A stretch of DNA of 64,000 bases. Origin: Caproiciproducens sp. NJN-50. Its GTDB lineage: Bacteria > Bacillota > Clostridia > Oscillospirales > Acutalibacteraceae. The DNA lies in the NCBI RefSeq assembly GCF_004103755.1, contig NZ_CP035283.1:2356001-2420000 (forward strand). Direction: 5' to 3'. Shown here piece after piece: positions 42,277 to 51,671 of the stretch (position 1 is the stretch's first letter; every line of letters begins with the position of its first letter). The notes under the pieces were generated by a model. The model worked only from the letters and a program-made list of their open reading frames with translations, was not told where the DNA came from and did not search any database. The position numbers and the translations under genes are program-made.

Positions 42277-43806
42277 CTAATTTTTAACCCACCAGCCGCC
42301 GCCATTTCTATATCCATTTCGCTCCATAAATGGCGTTACCAGCTTAATATACGGCGTTTCGCATTTGCGGTTTATGCGTAATGCAACCTTCTGAATGAGC
42401 TCCTGCTCCAGTGCAGACCACTCCTCATATGCTGCTTTCATTTCAGGTGTGCAATCATCGTCATCGAGGTCATGTCCAAGCCATACACTTTTATTCCATG
42501 CTCCAGCGAGAGCGGATGCCAATTCCTCATCGGTGTATTCCTCACCGAGTTTGGCTCGCCAAGAGGCAGCCGTTATATCTGCAAGCGGCTCGCTCCCCAT
42601 AACCACCGTGCCCTCCGGCAGGACAATAGAATCGTCGCTGTCCTCAGTTTTGTCCGCTTTACGAATGATCTTCTTGACCTTTTCAATTGGGAACGGAGCT
42701 TCCTCGGCTGGATGATATTCAATGCTTTCGACTTTTGCAACTGATTCATGGTTGCCTTTTCCAACCGGAATAATTACATAATCCTCCGGCTCCAGAGTAT
42801 CATCATCTGTCAGATAGCAGTATGTTTTTCCGTATTCCTCAAACTGCACATTACAGAAAATCAAATCGGATTGTTTGCGTAGCGCCTTATCATGAACTGA
42901 AGGGTCGAGTATTTCACCCATGCCGTAAAACCGCATAAAATCAAACACGGTTTCAGCGAAATCCGAGAAATCATCCGGAAGCCCGTTCTTATCAAAGGAC
43001 CCTGTCAGCGTCTTTTGTTCACCGTACAGATAATCGACGGTAATCCTGTAATCTTTTGTTTCGAGGGGATTGTGGATAACATCGGGAGGATTTCCTTCTG
43101 TATGAGCGAAGAATACATCAGCATCGAAATCATCTAACAGTGATGTGATACCATCCTCGATATTATATTTTCGTGAAACTTGGCAACCGCTGCCAATATT
43201 CTGAATATGTTCCAGCGTCTCAGCCTTTCGGTCAATTATAAGCTGTTCGCTGTAATCCCAAGTGGCGTATTCCCATGTCGCCCCTTCAGGGAGCACGCCG
43301 GGCTTTATCTTTGTCACTCGATGGTAGTCCACAGCTATTCGTTCAATTCTATCCGCGTTCGAGAACCCATCAAAAACGAGCAGTTCCGGCATATCAAGGG
43401 TAACGCGGATTATGTTTGATATATTATCAAGCTCATCAGTGAGGCCAGAACACAGAGGGCCTCGGAAATGATATACCACATTTTCATCGTTGGTGAGTGT
43501 CATTTCCCAATTGCCAACATCGGTGACGAAAGAAACATCGTATTCATTTGAAAAATAGCTACCCACCATTTTCAGGATATATGCAGCTTTCGCGGCATCG
43601 ATTTTGAAGTTTTTTGAACGGGACTTTATGTACTTGTCGCCATTTCCGTAAGCATAAGATGAGAAGAACACTCTGCCGTCTGTTGTGATGGATAGATGCT
43701 GCTCCACCTCATCACCTGGCTGGGGACAAGGACCGTAACAGATGTTGTTTGATACAATCTGCACCTTCTTTGCCATGCCACTAAAAATGCTCTTATTTTC
43801 CGGCAC
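42277..43806 (-). CDS. Uncharacterised 509-aa protein in the SNF2 operon
   Basis: GTG 43806 has AAGGAGG seven bases upstream. No membrane segment or signal peptide is seen. An N-terminal part (residues 10-110) reads like a beta-rich domain (EQHLSITTDGRVFFSSYAYG, GNWEMTLTNDENVVYHF). A central segment, DYVIIPVGKGNHESVAKVES, resembles a small barrel seen in other proteins, and the C-terminal third is acidic and helical (DEELASALAGAWNKS). No catalytic motif is recognised. It sits between a 101-aa protein and the SNF2 helicase, all co-oriented, so it is probably a partner of the helicase. Confidence 0.7.
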   Translation of the reverse strand: MPENKSIFSGMAKKVQIVSNNICYGPCPQPGDEVEQHLSITTDGRVFFSSYAYGNGDKYIKSRSKNFKIDAAKAAYILKMVGSYFSNEYDVSFVTDVGNWEMTLTNDENVVYHFRGPLCSGLTDELDNISNIIRVTLDMPELLVFDGFSNADRIERIAVDYHRVTKIKPGVLPEGATWEYATWDYSEQLIIDRKAETLEHIQNIGSGCQVSRKYNIEDGITSLLDDFDADVFFAHTEGNPPDVIHNPLETKDYRITVDYLYGEQKTLTGSFDKNGLPDDFSDFAETVFDFMRFYGMGEILDPSVHDKALRKQSDLIFCNVQFEEYGKTYCYLTDDDTLEPEDYVIIPVGKGNHESVAKVESIEYHPAEEAPFPIEKVKKIIRKADKTEDSDDSIVLPEGTVVMGSEPLADITAASWRAKLGEEYTDEELASALAGAWNKSVWLGHDLDDDDCTPEMKAAYEEWSALEQELIQKVALRINRKCETPYIKLVTPFMERNGYRNGGGWWVKN

Positions 43807-43841
43807 AAGTATTCCTCCTTAATGGATTTCACGACGTTGGT

Positions 43842-44147
43842 TCAACCGAAATACTTCTTCAACATCTCACTGGCCAAATATTCAGCCTCTGGATGCTCAT
43901 GATTAATTCTCTTAGAGTCTCGTATTTTTAAGAGAGCATCCTTCATTCGGCCTTCTTCGATAATACGAAGAGTGCTGGAGACTCTGGTGTTACTACCGGT
44001 CTTTTTAGCATCAAAACCTTTTTCGTAAATCAGGTCAACAAGGTCTTCTCTTTTACCATACCACGATTTAATAAGTTCGAATTGCGTAAGAAAAAACCAT
44101 CCGCCTGCTGCTGTGAAGGCATCATTAAATTGTTTGTCAGTTATCAC
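43842..44147 (-). CDS. Uncharacterised 101-aa protein in the SNF2 operon
   Basis: GTG 44147 follows GGAGG. The product is a soluble, mainly helical protein (MITDKQFNDAFTAAGGWFFL, DLVDLIYEKGFDAKKTG). It lies 15 bases after the mcrC relic and 35 bases before the 509-aa gene in the same orientation. No family is recognised. It may have been co-transcribed with the former McrBC genes. Confidence 0.65.
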   Translation of the reverse strand: MITDKQFNDAFTAAGGWFFLTQFELIKSWYGKREDLVDLIYEKGFDAKKTGSNTRVSSTLRIIEEGRMKDALLKIRDSKRINHEHPEAEYLASEMLKKYFG

Positions 44148-44162
44148 TCACTGTTCCTCCAA

Positions 44163-44522
44163 TCACCACGTTTTGACTGCGGGCACACAAATATCGAAAT
44201 GGTTATTTACTATTTCGTTTAGTTGCGCTGCAATGGTAGAAAACTCGCAGTTTAAGTCAAGCGTTTTGACGCTTATTTTATTGCCGCTCATTTTATAAAC
44301 GCCATCCGGCTGGATTGTCTCATCTGTCCGTGCATAGAGAAGCATACCTGAAACCTCATGTGGTGTGTTACCAAATTCTATATCCCGATTTTTTACATAG
44401 GTAAAAATCTGATACAAGTTGTTGGAGTGCAGGGTGTGCGCATCATATTGCGTTTGCGTTGTATGCGCGTAGTATTTTGCGTCAATGATAAGGACTTTTT
44501 CTCCGAATGCCAGAGTAATGTC
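44163..44522 (-). pseudogene. mcrC: McrC relic (C-terminal ~115 residues)
   Basis: The minus frame reads SDITLAFGEKVLIIDAKYY, HTLHSNNLYQIFTYVKNRD, HEVSGMLLYARTDE and YKMSGNKISVKTLDL, ending normally at 44163. This is the C-terminal nuclease region of McrC, the partner of the McrB GTPase in modification-dependent restriction. The DAK-type active-site strand is retained. The upstream two thirds of the gene and mcrB are gone: an in-frame stop and a beheaded recombinase gene on the opposite strand begin at about 44522. Confidence 0.82.
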
Positions 44523-44524
44523 GC

Positions 44525-45427
44525 TTGCTTACCATCCTTGCATCCTATGCACAAGAGGAGAGCCTTTCTGCCAGCGAAAATCAAAAATGGCGCATTCGAA
44601 GAGCCTTTGAAAACGGCGAGCTCATCAACCTGCGTTTCCTTTTCGGCTATCGTATCTCGAAGGCGGGAATTGAAATTGATGAACAGACGGCCCCAATCGT
44701 TTGTGAAATTTTCCAGCGGGTCATCGCTGGTGAAAGCTTCAGCTCCATCAGCAGGGACTTAAACGAGCGCGGTGTTACCTGCGCTCTTGGCGGCAAGTGG
44801 TGTGCACAGCGCATTAAAGAAACGGTCAGCAATGAGAAATACATCGGCAACGCACTGCTCCAAAAAACCTTTCGAAATAACCACTTGGAAAAAAAGCAGC
44901 TTCCGAACAACGGTGAACTACCGATGTTTTATGCTGAGGAAACGCATCCAGCAATTATTGACAAAGATACCTTTGAAGCGGCGCAGGTTGCTGTGAAAAT
45001 GAAGCGGGAAGCAACAAAAAACAGACCGCGCCCACAAAAGAGTGAATTCACAGGAAAAATCTACTGCCCATTCTGCGGTAAGAACTACAAGCGGAACACG
45101 AGCAATGGCTCGGTCGGATGGAATTGTTCAACTTATCTATCGGAGGGCAAATCCCACTGCCACGGAAAGAAAATCCCTGAAACCACGCTTCAAGCGGTTT
45201 GTGCCGATGTGCTCGGCTTAAAAGAATACAATTCGACAGTTTTCAACGCACAGATTGACCGCATTGAGGTGCCAGAAGACAATCACCTGCGCTTCGTTTT
45301 CAAAGCGGGAACCGTCGCCGAGCGTGTCTGGGCTGACCGTTCTCGGCGAGAGAGCTGGACGGCAGAGATGCGGCAAGCTGCCGCCGAAAAAACGCGCCAA
45401 AGGAGGAAAAAACAATGCCAAAAGTAG
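44525..45427 (+). pseudogene. Large serine recombinase, catalytic domain missing
   Basis: The frame begins LLTILASYAQEESLSASENQ, which corresponds to the end of the resolvase catalytic domain, so the active-site serine and most of the N-terminal domain are absent. What remains is the recombinase domain (RDLNERGVTCALGGKWCAQ, TVSNEKYIGNALLQ), a zinc ribbon (IYCPFCGKNYKR..CHGKK) and a C-terminal region ending at 45427, about 300 residues. An in-frame stop lies just upstream. It overlaps the next, intact recombinase gene by 13 bases, so the two were once a co-translated pair. Confidence 0.85.
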
Positions 45428-46998
45428 TGACAATGATACCTGCCACGAAAAACAAATTTACAACCTTGCCTACCGCATCTATAGCGAAGCGCCGTACCGC
45501 TGGTTATGCTCGTGTTTCTACGGATAGCGAGGAGCAGCAGACAAGCTACGAAGCGCAGGTCGACTATTATACAAAGTACATTCAGTCCCGCGATGATTGG
45601 GAGTTTGTCAAGGTTTACACCGACGAAGGAATCAGCGCAACGAACACGAAGCACCGTGATGGCTTTAAGGAGATGGTGCGGGATGCCCTTGATGGCAAAA
45701 TTGATCTTATTATAACAAAGTCCGTCAGCCGCTTTGCCCGAAACACTGTGGACAGTCTCACAACCGTCCGCAAGTTGAAGGAGCACGGTGTGGAGATTTA
45801 TTTCGAGAAGGAGAACATTTTCACTTTTGACAGCAAAGGCGAGCTGCTCATTACGATTATGTCCTCGCTGGCTCAGGAAGAGAGCCGCTCAATTTCTGAG
45901 AATGTCACATGGGGACAACGCAAGCGTTTTGCAGATGGAAAAGTCAGTATGCCGTATAAGCAGTTTCTCGGTTACGAAAAGGGTGAGGATGGCACTCCCG
46001 TCGTGAATGAGGAAGAAGCCGCCATTGTCCGACTGATATACAAACTTTTTCTTGAGGGTAAAACCCCTGCAGGTGTTTGCAGGTACCTTGATGCGCAGGG
46101 CATTCCCACGCCGTCCGGCAAAAAGAAATGGAGTCAGACAACAGTAGGCAGCATCCTCTCAAATGAGAAATACAAGGGCGATGCGCTCCTACAGAAAAAG
46201 TTCACCGTCGACTTCCTGATGAAAAAGATGAAGCCCAACGAGGGCGAAGTTCCGCAATACTATGTTGAGCACAGTCACGAAGCTATCATTAACCCTACAG
46301 AATGGGATATGGTACAGGCGGAGATTGCTCGGCGCAAGGCGCTTGGCAGAGTGTACAGCGGTAACAGCGTGTTTTCGTCCAAGCTGGTCTGCGGAGACTG
46401 CGGTAGCTTCTTCGGACAGAAGGTATGGCATTCCACAGATGTATACCGTAAGGTGATATGGCGCTGCAACAGCAAATTCAAGGGCCAAAAGAAATGTGCC
46501 ACGCCACACCTTGACGCAGAAACCATACAGCAGAAGTTCCTGATAGCCTATAACCGCCTGATGGAAGACAGGAGCGGAATCATTGAGGACTGCGAGCTGA
46601 TGCGTCAGTCGCTTTCGGATTGTTCGGCTCTGGATAGGGAAATCGAACAGCTGACGGAGGAAATCACGGTTGTCGCAGAGATGGTAAAAGCCTGTGTAAA
46701 AGAAAACGCTTCTGCGGCGCTATCACAAGAGGACTACAACAAAAAATACAATTCGCTCGTGAAGCGGTATGAAAAGGCAACGAAACGGGTTGATGAGCTC
46801 TGCGCGGAGCGTACACGCAAGCAAGACCGTGACCGCGAGCTCCGGCTATTCATTGAGTCCATAAAGGAACAGCCTCTCATTCTCGAAAGCTGGGACGAAA
46901 GGCTGTGGATTGCACTGCTCAATAAGACTACGGTTTTCCACGACGGCAGGATGGTATTCGAGTTCAAAAACGGAGCAGAGATTGAGGTTGGGCTGTAA
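45415..46998 (+). CDS. Large serine recombinase (complete)
   Basis: The 527-aa site-specific recombinase has the catalytic N-terminal domain (AGYARVSTDSEEQQTSYEAQ with nucleophile S35, later ITKSVSRFARN and LAQEESRSISENV), a recombinase domain (YLDAQGIPTPSGKKKW, ILSNEKYKGDALLQ), a zinc ribbon (LVCGDCGSFF..CNSKFKGQKKC) and a coiled-coil segment. AAAGGAGG precedes the ATG. This TnpX/TndX-like family moves clostridial elements. It is the only intact mobility gene in the island and could act on sites near 39940 and 47080. Confidence 0.92.
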   Translation: MPKVVTMIPATKNKFTTLPTASIAKRRTAGYARVSTDSEEQQTSYEAQVDYYTKYIQSRDDWEFVKVYTDEGISATNTKHRDGFKEMVRDALDGKIDLIITKSVSRFARNTVDSLTTVRKLKEHGVEIYFEKENIFTFDSKGELLITIMSSLAQEESRSISENVTWGQRKRFADGKVSMPYKQFLGYEKGEDGTPVVNEEEAAIVRLIYKLFLEGKTPAGVCRYLDAQGIPTPSGKKKWSQTTVGSILSNEKYKGDALLQKKFTVDFLMKKMKPNEGEVPQYYVEHSHEAIINPTEWDMVQAEIARRKALGRVYSGNSVFSSKLVCGDCGSFFGQKVWHSTDVYRKVIWRCNSKFKGQKKCATPHLDAETIQQKFLIAYNRLMEDRSGIIEDCELMRQSLSDCSALDREIEQLTEEITVVAEMVKACVKENASAALSQEDYNKKYNSLVKRYEKATKRVDELCAERTRKQDRDRELRLFIESIKEQPLILESWDERLWIALLNKTTVFHDGRMVFEFKNGAEIEVGL

Positions 46999-47016
46999 GG
47001 CTCAGCCTCTTTTTTT
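46982..47016 (+). terminator. Terminator after the recombinase gene
   Basis: GAGGTTGGGC pairs with GCTCAGCCTC (with G-T pairs) and is followed by TTTTTTT; it overlaps the last codons of the recombinase. Confidence 0.75.
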
Positions 47017-47022
47017 ACCCTT

Positions 47023-47140
47023 GCACCCACCTCCAAGCATTAATGCACCCACCTCGAATTTTTGCACCCACTCACGGACAATCGTTCTGCGCGGGTATGG
47101 AAAAATGCAAAAATGCTCGGAGGCTGGGTGCGTTTTGTGC
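47023..47140. repeat. Right-edge repeats (GCACCCAC series and CAATCGTTCTGCGCGGG)
   Basis: GCACCCAC occurs three times near 47024, 47045 and 47064, followed at about 47079 by CAATCGTTCTGCGCGGG and at about 47127 by GGGTGCGTTTT. The left edge has CAATCGTTCTGCG and GGGTGCATTTT (about 39914). The shared motifs suggest element ends or attachment remnants. Confidence 0.6.
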
Positions 47141-47208
47141 TATCAGGCAACGCAGTGCAAAGAGATAAAATACAAAAAAATCCCGTAACTACGGGCTTTT
47201 CCGGCATA

Positions 47209-47257
47209 AAGCAAGAACGCTAATGTTGACACCTACCGTATCAATATTAGCGTTCTT
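47209..47257 (-). terminator. Terminator of tRNA-Ala
   Basis: On the minus strand AAGAACGCTAAT pairs with ATTAGCGTTCTT across a loop of about 20 bases, directly after the tRNA. Confidence 0.7.
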
Positions 47258-47260
47258 ATA

Positions 47261-47338
47261 TGGTGGACCCGAAGGGGATCGAACCCTCGAACCTCACGGA
47301 TGCGAACCGTGCGCTCTCCCAAACTGAGCTACGGGCCC
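47261..47338 (-). tRNA. tRNA-Ala (CGC)
   Basis: A full cloverleaf is visible on the minus strand: acceptor GGGCCCG with CGGGTCC, D-arm GCTCAGTTTGGGAGAGC, anticodon stem CACGG/CCGTG with loop TTCGCAT (anticodon CGC), T-arm with GGTTCGATCC, and an encoded CCA. The G3-U70 pair that identifies alanine tRNAs is present. It lies at the right flank of the recombinase island. Confidence 0.95.
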
Positions 47339-47394
47339 ATGATGTATGAATTTGTTTTAATATTGCAGATAGGTTACTGTTGTGATGGCACTGA

Positions 47395-47470
<76 letters not shown>

Positions 47471-47499
47471 ATGTGTTATTCAATTTTGTGATGTGACCG

Positions 47500-47573
47500 A
47501 TATGACTGCCAAGCGAGTTACGTACCGTTGCGAAAACCATTCCGCCCTGCTCTCTCAGCTGAACTACAGGTCC
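47500..47573 (-). pseudogene. Second, more decayed tRNA-like copy
   Basis: GGACCTGTAGTTCAGCTGAG and the D-arm are recognisable, then the anticodon region is scrambled (a TTCGCAACGG fragment remains) and no T-arm is seen. CATGTGTTA precedes both this and the previous copy, suggesting tandem duplication followed by decay. Confidence 0.6.
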
Positions 47574-47822
47574 ATGTGTTACCTCAGCAACGGTTGCTAT
47601 TATATCACGTTGCGTTGAAAAATGCAACCACCAATTACATTTTTCTGCCTTTTTCTAACTAGTTAGATTCATCCAGCACATCTGAAAGACACAACCAAAA
47701 AAGAACCCCTTGCATCCCGAAGCGCCCAAATCCAGTTACAGTCCGTCCGTAGCGGTCATCATCGGGAGTAATTATCCGATTTACTGGATTTGTTTGCAGG
47801 GACAACAAGGGTAGGTTTTCAA
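47574..47822. other. Intergenic region
   Basis: It includes the tRNA upstream region and the end of the leftward membrane-protein gene. No gene is seen. Confidence 0.35.
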
Positions 47823-49049
47823 CTAATTTTTAAGATACAGTGCCGCAACGGAGTCGCCCGAATACTCCGGGAGAAGACTGGGAACATGAACACTTTTCTC
47901 AATGTATCCTGAACCGATTCCAGTGGAAGAATAAATCAGTGCAAAAAGAACGCCGGTCTGGATCCAAAGTATTGTGACATCCGTCAATCCATGGACAAAA
48001 ACAGCGGCGGAAGCGGCCGCCATTAAAATGTTCATATCCATGCAGATGTTATTGCGCACTCGAAGGAACAACAGCTTTAACTGTACGCCGACATAGATCC
48101 CGATGCAGGCAAAGCCGACGATTCCGAAATTCAGCAGAACATCAAGAAATAAATTGTGACAGTGATACGTTTTGTATCCGGAAAACTGTTCGTAGATCAT
48201 CTGATAGGCCATCGCACCGCGCCCAAAAAACAGGTGCTGCTCAATTCCCTTGACGGAAGCCGTCCAGATGGAAAGTCTCTGGGCCAGCGTTCGGTCAATC
48301 GCCTGCGAACCGCGTGGTAAAAGCTGAGGGAAAACAGCCAGCAATCCAACGAAAACAACAACCGAAAGAATAAAGGCAACCGCAATTTTATTTTTCTTTT
48401 TCAAAAAAAGCATAACGGCAACCGCCGCAAACATCGCGGTAAAGGATGAAAAGCTGGCGGTCAGATACAGGCCTATGAAATTAAGTCCGATCACTGCAAA
48501 ATAGAAAGCGCTGAGTTCCGCATTCGTAAAAATACGGTAAAGCGCAATGATTACGACGAATTCGATGATCATGCCATAATAGTTCGCATTGATAAATACC
48601 GACACCGGACGATAATCCGGTATGGTGGAAAGCGCAGAAGCTTTTTGATACAAAGCGACAAACAGGCTTATAATGCTGCCGACACAGATCAGGTCCATCG
48701 CCTCGTTAAAGATGGAGCGCGTCATGATGCTGCGGATATAAAGCGCGCAGCTGACCACCGCGTAAATCAGAATGGAATACGCCATACCGATGTAATTATT
48801 GTATATTGCCGCGACAAAAAATGTAACAATTAAAAACGCAAACAGAAATTTTGTATAAGGCGCCTCAAATGCGCGAACCCTTTTCTTGCAGTTGATCATC
48901 GTCATCAGCGCGATCCCGATTACGACAACCATGCTGACATAAAACGGGGCAAAGATAGAAGCGGTCAGTAATATTACCAGAAGCCGATCAAAATCCGCAT
49001 AGACCAGCTGAACGTTCCGCAGAAAATCAAATCGGATACTCTCTTTCAC
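47823..49049 (-). CDS. O-antigen ligase/polymerase-like membrane protein
   Basis: The 408-aa protein has about ten to twelve hydrophobic segments and a large loop with the O-antigen-ligase/Wzy-type motif GRGAMAYQMIYEQFSGYKTY followed by HCHNLFLDVLLNFGIVG. Family members join polysaccharide to an acceptor or polymerise repeat units at the outer face of the membrane. GTG 49049 is poorly placed for the AGGAGC upstream, so the true start may be a few codons earlier at a non-ATG codon. It stands alone. Confidence 0.8.
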   Translation of the reverse strand: MKESIRFDFLRNVQLVYADFDRLLVILLTASIFAPFYVSMVVVIGIALMTMINCKKRVRAFEAPYTKFLFAFLIVTFFVAAIYNNYIGMAYSILIYAVVSCALYIRSIMTRSIFNEAMDLICVGSIISLFVALYQKASALSTIPDYRPVSVFINANYYGMIIEFVVIIALYRIFTNAELSAFYFAVIGLNFIGLYLTASFSSFTAMFAAVAVMLFLKKKNKIAVAFILSVVVFVGLLAVFPQLLPRGSQAIDRTLAQRLSIWTASVKGIEQHLFFGRGAMAYQMIYEQFSGYKTYHCHNLFLDVLLNFGIVGFACIGIYVGVQLKLLFLRVRNNICMDMNILMAAASAAVFVHGLTDVTILWIQTGVLFALIYSSTGIGSGYIEKSVHVPSLLPEYSGDSVAALYLKN

Positions 49050-49313
49050 AGCTTGAAGAATAACGGTCAGCTCCTTTTCTTAAAATTTCCTCTCCTCATG
49101 CCACAACTGATAATTATATCACACCACCGGAACGAAACAAGATCAATTCTAATTGAATCGCCAAATATTAATCAAATCTATTTGTTAATTATAACGAAAA
49201 AAATGAACATAATTTTAAGTTTTTAACAATTAATTGGAAACATTCTATGATTTCATCTTTTTTATGATACGATAGAGGTAAATAAAATGTTAAAACGAAG
49301 CGGAGAAAGTTGA
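49050..49313. other. Divergent AT-rich intergenic region
   Basis: Promoters for the leftward polymerase-like gene and the rightward ATPase must lie here. TATGATACGATAGAGG precedes the ATPase, but no boxes stand out. No gene is seen. Confidence 0.4.
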
Positions 49314-51671
49314 ATGATGGAAAACACCAACTCTTATTGTGAACGGTTTCATCCGGACTATTCATCCGGGCTGAACTCGGAACAAATCAAGGCCCGGCAG
49401 AATCAGGGGCTCGCGAACGGCCGGGAAGAATCCGGCACCCGCACCACCGGTCAGATCGTGCGGAGCAATCTCGTCACTCCGTTCAATATCCTGAACTTGA
49501 TTCTCGCTTCTCTGATTATTATGGTCGGCTCCTACAAAAACCTGCTGTTTCTCGGCGTGATCGTCTGCAACACCCTGATCGGCACCATACAGGAAATCCG
49601 GGCAAAAAAAATGATCGACCGCCTGTCGCTGATCACAGCGCCGAAAGCGCATGTGATCCGAAACGGGAAGGAGAGCGAAGTCCCGGTCTCAGAGCTTGTC
49701 CTGGACGACGTAATGCTTCTTTCCACGGGAAATCAGGTCTGTGCGGACTGCGTCATTTTAAACGGAGAGTGCGAGACGGATGAATCTTTGATCACCGGCG
49801 AATCCGATCCTGTGCCAAAGCGCAGCGGCGACAGCCTTTTCAGCGGCAGCTTTCTGGTCGGCGGCAGCTGCAGGGCCCAGGCGGAACACATCGGCGAAGA
49901 CAACTACGCCTCCAAAATCGCCGCGAGCGCCCGCTACCTGAAAAAACCGAATTCCGAGATCATGACCTGGATGAACCGCATCATCAAAATTACAGGATTT
50001 GCCATTCTGCCGATCGGCATCCTGATGTTTTACAAACAGATGACCGTTTCCGGTCAGGCTCTCCGCCCCGCGGTAGTCAGTACGGTCGCCGCGCTGATCG
50101 GCATGATTCCGGAGGGGCTCGTGCTGCTCACCAGCGTAGTGCTCGCGGTCGGGATTCTCCGCCTTTCGCGGCATAAGGCGCTGGTGCAGGAGCTGTACTC
50201 CATCGAAACGCTCGCGCACGTGGACACTCTTTGCCTGGATAAAACCGGAACTCTGACGCAGGGCACGCTCCAAGCCGAGGCTGTCGTTCCTCTGTGCGAC
50301 ATTCCCCGGGAAAGAGCGGAAGAGGCCCTTTCGGCTCTCGCGGCCGCCATGGACGACCATTCTCCAACGATGAACGCTATCCGGGAGATCATGCCGCAGC
50401 CGCCCGAATGGACCTGTGAGAGCAATGTTTCCTTTTCCTCCGCCCGCAAATGGAGCGGCGCCTGTTTCAAGGACAAGGGGAGCTTTGTTCTCGGCGCGGG
50501 GCAGTTCGTTCTGAAAGACCGGTTTGAAGATGTCCGTCCTCAGGTGGAAAAATACGCGGGCCGCGGAAAACGCGTTCTTCTTCTCGCCCACTCGGACAAG
50601 CCTCTTGGGGACCGGGAGCTGCCCGAAGGCCTTAAGCCCTTGCTGCTTGTCCTGCTCAGCGACAGGATCCGGCCGGGCGTCCGGGAAACGCTCGCCTATT
50701 TCGCCGATCAGGGCGTTGAACTGAAAGTGATTTCGGGCGACGATGTCCACACCGCTGCAAGCATTGCCGAAAAAGCGGGATTGAAAAACGCGGACCGCTG
50801 CGTGGATGCATCCAGCCTGAAAAGTGAAGAGGAGGTGAAGGAAGCCGCGGAAGCCTATACGGTATTCGGAAGGGTCACTCCGGATCAGAAATTGAATCTG
50901 ATCCGGGCTCTGAAGGAGAAAAAACACACTGTCGCCATGACGGGCGACGGGGTCAACGACGTCCCCGCCCTGAAGGAAAGCGACTGCAGCATCGCGATGG
51001 CGTCCGGAAGCGACGCCGCGCGGACGGTTTCGCAGATTGTGCTGATGGACTCGGATTTTTCCTCCATGCCCCGCATCGTGGCGGAGGGACGCCGCTGCAT
51101 CAACAACCTTCAGCGGTCCGCGTCTCTGTTCCTGGTCAAGGCGATCTTCTCCGCCGTCATCGCGGTTCTGTTTCTTTTTCTGACCTGCGCCTATCCGTTT
51201 CAGCCGATTCAGTTTACGCTGATCAACGCCGTCTCCATTGGGATCCCGTCGTTTTTTCTCGCGCTGGAGCCAAACCGGGATCGTTTGCGCGGAAGCTTTA
51301 TCGGAAACGTCATGCAGAAATCGGTTCCGGGGGCGGCAGCTATGACTCTGAACATCGTGCTTCTGGTCGCCCTCTCCTCCTTCCTGGGCTTCTCCCGCGC
51401 GGAACAGTCCACACTCGCCGTGCTGATCACCGGTTTTACCGGACTTCTGATTCTGTTTAAGATCTGTTTCCCTTTCAACACGGCGCGGGTCATCCTCTTT
51501 TTGACCATGGCAGTGCTCTTTGTTCTTGCGCTTGTCTTTTTCCCTTCCCTGTTTGAGGTGACCGTCCCGACCATTCCCATGCTGCTGATGCTGGTTCCGA
51601 TGTTTCTATTTGCCGCAAGCGCGATGGCCGTCATCTATCATCTGATCGAACGGATCTTTCTGCGAAAATAA
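49314..51671 (+). CDS. P-type cation-transporting ATPase
   Basis: The 785-aa pump has the actuator motif TGESDP, the phosphorylation site LCLDKTGTLTQG (D309), the hinge GDGVNDVPAL and about ten membrane helices. The overall layout (short N-terminus, no heavy-metal domain, SLSxHKALVQELYSIETLA-like stretch before the phosphorylation site) is close to CtpE-type calcium/other divalent pumps. ATG 49314 follows GGAGAAAG; ATG 49317 is equally possible. It ends one base before a convergent gene. The ion is not determined. Confidence 0.92.
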   Translation: MMENTNSYCERFHPDYSSGLNSEQIKARQNQGLANGREESGTRTTGQIVRSNLVTPFNILNLILASLIIMVGSYKNLLFLGVIVCNTLIGTIQEIRAKKMIDRLSLITAPKAHVIRNGKESEVPVSELVLDDVMLLSTGNQVCADCVILNGECETDESLITGESDPVPKRSGDSLFSGSFLVGGSCRAQAEHIGEDNYASKIAASARYLKKPNSEIMTWMNRIIKITGFAILPIGILMFYKQMTVSGQALRPAVVSTVAALIGMIPEGLVLLTSVVLAVGILRLSRHKALVQELYSIETLAHVDTLCLDKTGTLTQGTLQAEAVVPLCDIPRERAEEALSALAAAMDDHSPTMNAIREIMPQPPEWTCESNVSFSSARKWSGACFKDKGSFVLGAGQFVLKDRFEDVRPQVEKYAGRGKRVLLLAHSDKPLGDRELPEGLKPLLLVLLSDRIRPGVRETLAYFADQGVELKVISGDDVHTAASIAEKAGLKNADRCVDASSLKSEEEVKEAAEAYTVFGRVTPDQKLNLIRALKEKKHTVAMTGDGVNDVPALKESDCSIAMASGSDAARTVSQIVLMDSDFSSMPRIVAEGRRCINNLQRSASLFLVKAIFSAVIAVLFLFLTCAYPFQPIQFTLINAVSIGIPSFFLALEPNRDRLRGSFIGNVMQKSVPGAAAMTLNIVLLVALSSFLGFSRAEQSTLAVLITGFTGLLILFKICFPFNTARVILFLTMAVLFVLALVFFPSLFEVTVPTIPMLLMLVPMFLFAASAMAVIYHLIERIFLRK

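Noticed and set aside
49758..50927. 389-codon leftward open frame opposite the P-type ATPase
   Set aside because: It is an antisense shadow; all ATPase motifs are on the other strand.
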